Shown piece by piece: positions 62,801 to 64,000 of a stretch of DNA of 64,000 nucleotides. The first letter of the stretch is position 1; the number at the start of each line of letters is the position of its first letter. Made by a program: the position numbers and the translations under genes. The stretch is from Thraustochytrium sp. TN22. Its lineage: Eukaryota > Sar > Bigyra > Thraustochytrida > Thraustochytriidae. The notes beneath the pieces were generated by a model. That model did no database searches. It saw only the letters and a program-made list of their open reading frames with translations, and was not told the origin of the DNA. The DNA lies in NCBI GenBank assembly GCA_013306675.1, contig JABLUY010000056.1, positions 62,001 through 126,000 of the forward strand, in the 5' to 3' direction.

Positions 62801-64000
62801 TCGAGCTGGTGGCCGTCGACCGCAGTGTACCATGCGAAGATGGAAATGGGGACGGCCAAGTAGATGACGGTGCCGAGGACCGTGTTGAAGGCGCGGATGA
62901 GGCGGATCCGAAAGATTTCGCGCATTTCCAGGCGGCGCGCCTCCAGCACGCGGTCCGTCCACTCCTGCTCGTCGGTCTGCAGCTTGATGGCTGTGATGCT
63001 GGCGAGGATCTCTTTGATGAGCTGGCTGCGCACGTCGCGACGCTGCTGCGACGCGAGGACCGCGGGCCGCGCCAAGTTTGACATTTGCCGCGTCGCCAGA
63101 CCGCCCAACAGCATGGTGCCTATGCCAACCCAGACGGCGTTGCCCACGATGCCGTACACAAAGTAGATCACGAGTGGCAGCGAGCCAAGCGCCCAGGTCC
63201 ACTGCGCAAAAAAGAAGATCATCCACGCGGTGCTGCCAATCTTGTCCGCGTCTGTGGCCATGAGGTTCGTCAAGGCGCCCGAGTCGTAGCGCGGCGAGTC
63301 CTCGCCACGCAGCACCTTGCGAAAGATGGCCGTCACCAGCACCGAGCGTGCGTTGTTGTTGACGCGCAGCGACGTGAAGAAGCACACCTCCATGAAGGTG
63401 ACGCGTATGAACATGCTCACCGACAGAAGTCCGACGAGCAGCATGCTGCCGCGCATGTCCATGTCGGTCTCATGCGTCGACTTCTTCAGCAGGCGGTTAA
63501 GCAGAATCGGGTCGAGCAGCATGAGCGCCTGGTACGCCCAACCGTGCAGGAACGAGCTAAGAAACACCCTGCGCTGTACGCTGTAGCAGATCGTCACCAA
63601 GAGCTCCCACCCGGTGAGGGATTCGCTCTTCCACTCTTCGCGGAAGCGCTCGAGGAGGTGCTGCGGGGAGTCCTCCTGCGGGAGATTGGGCAGGTCTTTG
63701 AGGTCGAGCCCGCCCGAGCGGTTCGCGGTGCGCAGCGTGTCGAAGATCCACCAGAACGTGTAGAAGGAGAGCGCCGAGGCGCGGTCCTGCGGCGAAGCTT
63801 CCGGGCTCGAGTCCGCGCCCTTGTCGTCCTTGTCACGCTGTGCAGTCTCCAGATCGTCCTCGAGATGGCCCTCGCGCAAGGGGGCAACCACCGCCGCCGC
63901 CGCTTGCGCGCGCAGCACCAGGTCAGCGACGAGCCACGGCGCGGCCACGATGCAGAGAATGGGCACGGGTGCCAGGTGGCGCACCTGGGGCGCAAACCAG
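59818..64000 (-). CDS. ABCC (MRP)-type ABC transporter, N-terminus beyond window
   Basis: ATP-driven exporter of the ABCC subfamily, which moves organic anions and glutathione or other conjugates. The frame is open to the right edge, so the N-terminus (and any TMD0) is not seen; about 1,393 residues are visible. TMD1 comes first (ends about 440), then NBD1 with Walker A GAVGAGKST, signature LSGGQKARLALARAL, Walker B YFLDDVLSAVD and H-loop THQ; the Asp in place of catalytic Glu is normal for ABCC NBD1. A Gln-rich linker, TMD2, and NBD2 follow, with Walker A GRTGCGKSS, signature FSVGQRQL, LLLCDEPTANID and CHRLQ. NBD2 keeps catalytic Glu. The order TMD1-NBD1-TMD2-NBD2 is full-length. Substrate cannot be predicted. 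Confidence 0.93.
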   Translation of the reverse strand, partial: WFAPQVRHLAPVPILCIVAAPWLVADLVLRAQAAAAVVAPLREGHLEDDLETAQRDKDDKGADSSPEASPQDRASALSFYTFWWIFDTLRTANRSGGLDLKDLPNLPQEDSPQHLLERFREEWKSESLTGWELLVTICYSVQRRVFLSSFLHGWAYQALMLLDPILLNRLLKKSTHETDMDMRGSMLLVGLLSVSMFIRVTFMEVCFFTSLRVNNNARSVLVTAIFRKVLRGEDSPRYDSGALTNLMATDADKIGSTAWMIFFFAQWTWALGSLPLVIYFVYGIVGNAVWVGIGTMLLGGLATRQMSNLARPAVLASQQRRDVRSQLIKEILASITAIKLQTDEQEWTDRVLEARRLEMREIFRIRLIRAFNTVLGTVIYLAVPISIFAWYTAVDGHQLDSTTAFTTLAWIAQMRWSINVLPDIYNMYAVFSPSCERLAAFFSEPEAGGPRAWLDSDISRDAEDSAAMGASVAVQLRGSLGYRRVDQGEASTTTILRDVDVSVPRGSFVVVVGAVGAGKSTLLAALAKGLLPLAGDGCRVRGSRAYVSQLPFLLNDTVESNILFGQPLDEARFQQAVHDAALGPDLDTLQDGRATIIGEKGVQLSGGQKARLALARALYSDADNYFLDDVLSAVDATTGQFLWNNTLLGRLASREKTVILVTHQLQYLSRREVDLVAVVADGGVFLGPWDVVKSRVHEDISSFVVRDDNAQQEQEEGGEQHDENREHLHSQHQQQQQQQQQQERRSSMTKDQLNDAALVSLDECETRVRMLLEEQRDRVLDDRVLEEVSAALRGQVPHQDEKKNVGLIAWRDFRVYLRAFGTRSTLLALGLIIVATAVSNVVMNVWLSVWGDTPDAHLGYLCIYVGLGALSSLLAGLEVVTLAICAFAASRTIHDIMLRALMGANMSFFNRTPSGQVQNRFLQDLANLDMGVPDCIVDQVKRTLSMVTQIGLVLLFAPWVMLTLPLILVPYFIVFGTVRCAARDSRRLEAMAHSPVYTQFADVLRGKLCIHAFAVESLFERWNGDLVRAMARGKYANEAVSKWAQTLTTQNGCLLYLSCGVICVLLVSKGRMTLGQLGLVLLYSAQLQRAFMDYMMGLTNVETQFVSVERIAGFTRVPDEFDQDAARLAALRDPVEPPRDGAWPTRGAIQAQGLQMRYALHRRRVLNGLTFAVRGGEKVALCGRTGCGKSSTFAVLCRLFPLSAGSVHIDGVDVSRIPLKQLRAAIRVITQDSVLVAGTLRSNLGRDADENDLWDALDRVRMKDFVQQQVGGLDCVVDDGGRNFSVGQRQLLCTARALLPRNGVPPRLLLCDEPTANIDLAADRKIHDVLLSLDATVLMICHRLQHVTRFDRVILMAPGGTLLEDGTPGDLLKRPHSALRDLFARAGLAAEAS
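61774..61812 (-). repeat. CAG/CAA (polyQ) repeat in ABC transporter linker
   Basis: CTG/TTG units on the plus strand coding Gln on the minus strand, between NBD1 and TMD2. Confidence 0.88.

Noticed and set aside
1-64000. Transposons, virus-derived elements, CRISPR arrays, bacterial-type operons
   Set aside because: No transposase, reverse transcriptase, integrase, capsid or terminal-repeat structure was recognised; the genes are ordinary eukaryotic ones.

Overview
This is a GC-rich eukaryotic nuclear window with compact, alternating-strand genes. Most coding regions are single long exons, including one of about 13.7 kb. The three introns I can support are 78-101 nt. There is no operon structure, and all recognisable families are eukaryotic: an axonemal dynein heavy chain, V-ATPase subunit C, Cdh1, PDE6-delta, a Rab23-like GTPase, MIC10, RHBDL4, a DHHC protein and an ABCC transporter. 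A flagellar dynein, very few introns and a gene with the HGGGKRC-type zinc repeats seen in oomycetes and relatives suggest a flagellate stramenopile, perhaps a labyrinthulomycete (thraustochytrid). This placement is an inference; no plastid gene is seen.

Layout, left to right: a multi-EF-hand protein cut by the left edge; a polytopic membrane protein divergent from an RHBDL4-like rhomboid; a PH-MAP kinase divergent from a small secretory/membrane protein; a 1.9-kaa Cys-rich/multi-TM/LRR receptor-like protein; a secreted 2OG-Fe(II) oxygenase; an NTF2/SnoaL-like protein; a DHHC-like protein; MIC10; V-ATPase subunit C; a giant dynein heavy chain; an SCP2-FYVE-ABC1-beta-lactamase-like protein; a large Myb/SANT-like protein; a DsbA-like secreted protein divergent from a FABP; Cdh1/FZR1; a spliced Rab23-like GTPase divergent from PDE6-delta; a 7TM protein divergent from a BTB-LRR protein; a spliced rhodanese; a zinc-repeat protein; an intron-containing tRNA-Ile(AAU); and an ABCC transporter running off the right edge.

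The strongest unusual signals are these. (1) Two CCDC81-type HU-like domains lie in frame at the N-terminus of an inner-arm-type dynein heavy chain. (2) The DHHC-like protein has lost all four ligands of the second zinc site while keeping the first site and the catalytic Cys. (3) A head-to-head pair joins PDE6-delta, a carrier of prenylated proteins, to a Rab23-like GTPase whose CAAX box appears only after splicing; its switch II is non-canonical. (4) A five-module SCP2-FYVE-TM-ABC1-beta-lactamase-like chain has a degenerate beta-lactamase site. (5) The PH-MAPK has TVY in its activation loop. Recurrent CTAG palindromes with TAGGCCT lie in three head-to-head intergenic regions.

The dynein, PDE6-delta and Rab23-like genes all fit flagellar biology. 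The other genes are general housekeeping, secretory or signalling functions, with no evident shared pathway.
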